Origin: Bacillota bacterium
GTDB taxonomy: Bacteria; Bacillota_E; Sulfobacillia; Sulfobacillales; Sulfobacillaceae
Assembly: GCA_021802375.1 (NCBI GenBank)
Contig: JAKAAL010000287.1
Span: 1-6,140 of the forward strand
DNA: 6,140 nucleotides
Direction of reading: 5' to 3'
The first letter of the stretch is position 1. Each line of letters begins with the position of its first letter. Below the pieces are notes generated by a model. It did no database searches. It was given only the letters and a program-made list of their open reading frames with translations, and was not told the origin of the DNA. Shown piece after piece: positions 4,824-6,140 of the stretch. The position numbers and the translations under genes are program-made.

Positions 4824-6140
4824 ATATCTCGGAATTGCGAGACGCCTTATGCAAGCCCGAACGAGTGGCTGCGAATTCATTTGGGATACTCCGGGAGTTA
4901 TGCGCACTTGTGAACGCGGCTGGCACCGAGGAGGTGGATCGTCGCGTTCAAGATCTCGTGCTCCGAGCGCTTGAACAGCGCGCTGCCTTCGGCCAGAGCC
5001 AGATTATCCTTGATGGGCTCGTACGTCGGCTCGGACTCTTCCCATATTTGGAAGAGCGTGACCTCGGCATCGCTGACATGATCGCTTATGAGTACCATCG
5101 TCCAGCGAATATGGATCATGATGGAATCATCTTCCACCGCATCCAAGCAGAGGTATATCGATACCTCCTCGATGGGCAGAATGTGATCTTAAGCGCACCA
5201 ACGAGCTTTGGGAAGAGCCTCATCATTGATGCGATGATTGCCACAGGAACGTATAGCCATGTGGCAATAGTTGTGCCGACTATAGCTCTCATCGACGAAA
5301 CCCGTCGACGACTAACACGGCGGTTTGGTAGTTCCTACAAGATCATCACACACCCCTCGCAGGCACGTGGTGAGCGGGAATTACTCATCATGACGCAAGA
5401 GCGGATCCTTGAATTGCCAGAGTTTGGGCCGATTGACTTCTTCGTTATCGACGAGTTCTATAAGCTGCAACCGCGCAACGAGGACACCGAGCGCAGCCTA
5501 GTGTTGAACCAGGCGTTCTATCGGCTGTACAAGACCGGCGCGCAGTTTTATTTGCTCGGCCCTAACATTGAGGCGATCAGCAACCTGCCCGAACGCATTA
5601 CATACCAGTTTATTAAGACCGACTACACGACCGTCGTCTCGCAATTGCACCCAATCAACCCAGGAGACGATGACCTCGGCGAGCTTGTTCGCCTATGCAA
5701 GAAATTGCGTGAACCGACGCTAATCTTTTGCCGATCACCAAAGCGCGTCCGCGACGTGGTTGATGCGCTTCTCGAAGGTGGAGTGGAGGTACCCACCGAG
5801 GAAGTTCGCGATGCCGTCGCCTGGCTTGGTGAGCAGTACCATCCTGAGTGGTCGTTCGCGCGAGCACTTGAACACGGTATTGGGATGCACCATGGACAAC
5901 TCCCGCGAACTTTGTCCCAGTACGTAGTCAAGGCCTTCAACGATGGCACCCTGCAGTTCCTCGTGTGCACCTCGACACTCATTGAGGGTGTAAATACGAA
6001 GGCAAAGAACGTGATCGTGCTAGACAACAAGATCGCTAATCGAAAGTATGACTTTTTCACGTACAACAACATCGTTGGCCGGTCTGGCCGAATGTTCCAT
6101 CACTTCATCGGTAACGTGTATATCTTCCGTGATCCCCCAG
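4820..6140 (+). CDS. hamB: HamB, Hachiman superfamily 2 helicase, N-terminal part (runs off right edge)
   Basis: The frame is open from ATG 4820 to the window end, 440 residues. ATG overlaps the hamA stop (ATGA), and AAAGGA lies 5 nt upstream. After an N-terminal region of about 110 residues the SF2 helicase motifs appear in order. They are motif I S-A-P-T-S-F-G-K-S (125-133, Lys132 contacting ATP), Ia V-V-P-T-I-A-L-I (151-158), II D-E-F-Y (211-214), a motif III-like L-L-G-P-N-I (245-250), IV T-L-I-F-C-R-S (300-306), the Ski2-type signature H-H-G-Q-L-P-R (357-363), V S-T-L-I-E-G-V-N (385-392) and VI N-I-V-G-R-S-G-R (417-424). Both RecA-like domains are therefore nearly complete, and the missing C-terminus would hold accessory domains. 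HamB moves along DNA, senses abnormal DNA ends or gaps, and controls the HamA nuclease. The call is secure because of the coupled hamA. Confidence 0.92.
   Translation, partial: MNISELRDALCKPERVAANSFGILRELCALVNAAGTEEVDRRVQDLVLRALEQRAAFGQSQIILDGLVRRLGLFPYLEERDLGIADMIAYEYHRPANMDHDGIIFHRIQAEVYRYLLDGQNVILSAPTSFGKSLIIDAMIATGTYSHVAIVVPTIALIDETRRRLTRRFGSSYKIITHPSQARGERELLIMTQERILELPEFGPIDFFVIDEFYKLQPRNEDTERSLVLNQAFYRLYKTGAQFYLLGPNIEAISNLPERITYQFIKTDYTTVVSQLHPINPGDDDLGELVRLCKKLREPTLIFCRSPKRVRDVVDALLEGGVEVPTEEVRDAVAWLGEQYHPEWSFARALEHGIGMHHGQLPRTLSQYVVKAFNDGTLQFLVCTSTLIEGVNTKAKNVIVLDNKIANRKYDFFTYNNIVGRSGRMFHHFIGNVYIFRDPP

Noticed and set aside
5623..6072. 149-residue minus-strand open frame
   Set aside because: It lies opposite hamB helicase motifs that are clearly coding, and its product is a Ser/Arg/Thr-rich shadow translation.

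Overview
The window is a junction between two functional blocks on what looks like a mobile element of a Gram-negative bacterium: a conjugation/mobilisation operon on the minus strand (positions 1 to about 3274) and a Hachiman-type anti-phage defence operon on the plus strand (about 3963 to the right edge). The Gram-negative inference rests on a DotA/TraY-like inner-membrane protein of the type IVB (I-type) secretion family. The sequence does not identify the species. A Nitrospirota or proteobacterial host would fit, but that is a guess.

Left block, read leftwards: a small ribbon-helix-helix (RHH) DNA-binding protein (3274-3086), a MobV/Pre-family relaxase (3084-1954), an unrecognised 118-residue protein (1856-1500), an 82-residue single-pass membrane protein (1479-1231), and the N-terminal 407 residues of a DotA/TraY homologue (1221 to the left edge). 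Gaps are 1, 97, 20 and 9 nt, and most starts have a visible ribosome-binding site, so this reads as one operon. The pairing of a MobV relaxase with an I-type transfer channel is unusual. The two small proteins between them are candidates for undescribed transfer components.

Control region (3275-3510): very AT-rich. It has divergent candidate promoters that appear to share one palindromic -35 hexamer (TTGCAA), a 10-bp direct repeat and an 8-bp inverted repeat. These are plausible sites for the two RHH proteins encoded on either side. The origin of transfer may also lie here, but no nick site could be identified.

Right block, read rightwards: an 88-residue RHH protein with an AT-hook-like N-terminus (3511-3777), a coupled 61-residue ORF of unknown nature (3774-3959), then hamA (3963-4823) and hamB (4820 onwards, cut by the window edge). 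HamA carries a PD-(D/E)XK-type nuclease core and HamB a Ski2-like SF2 helicase core; together they form the known Hachiman system. The 61-residue ORF is in the same frame as hamA and is separated from it by one stop codon and one sense codon. The change from AT-rich to more balanced composition near 3925-3960 suggests the defence cassette was inserted there as cargo.

No tRNA, rRNA, CRISPR array, insertion sequence or convincing terminator was seen. Hachiman itself is already described. The parts that may be new are its setting, the hybrid transfer module and the small unknown proteins.
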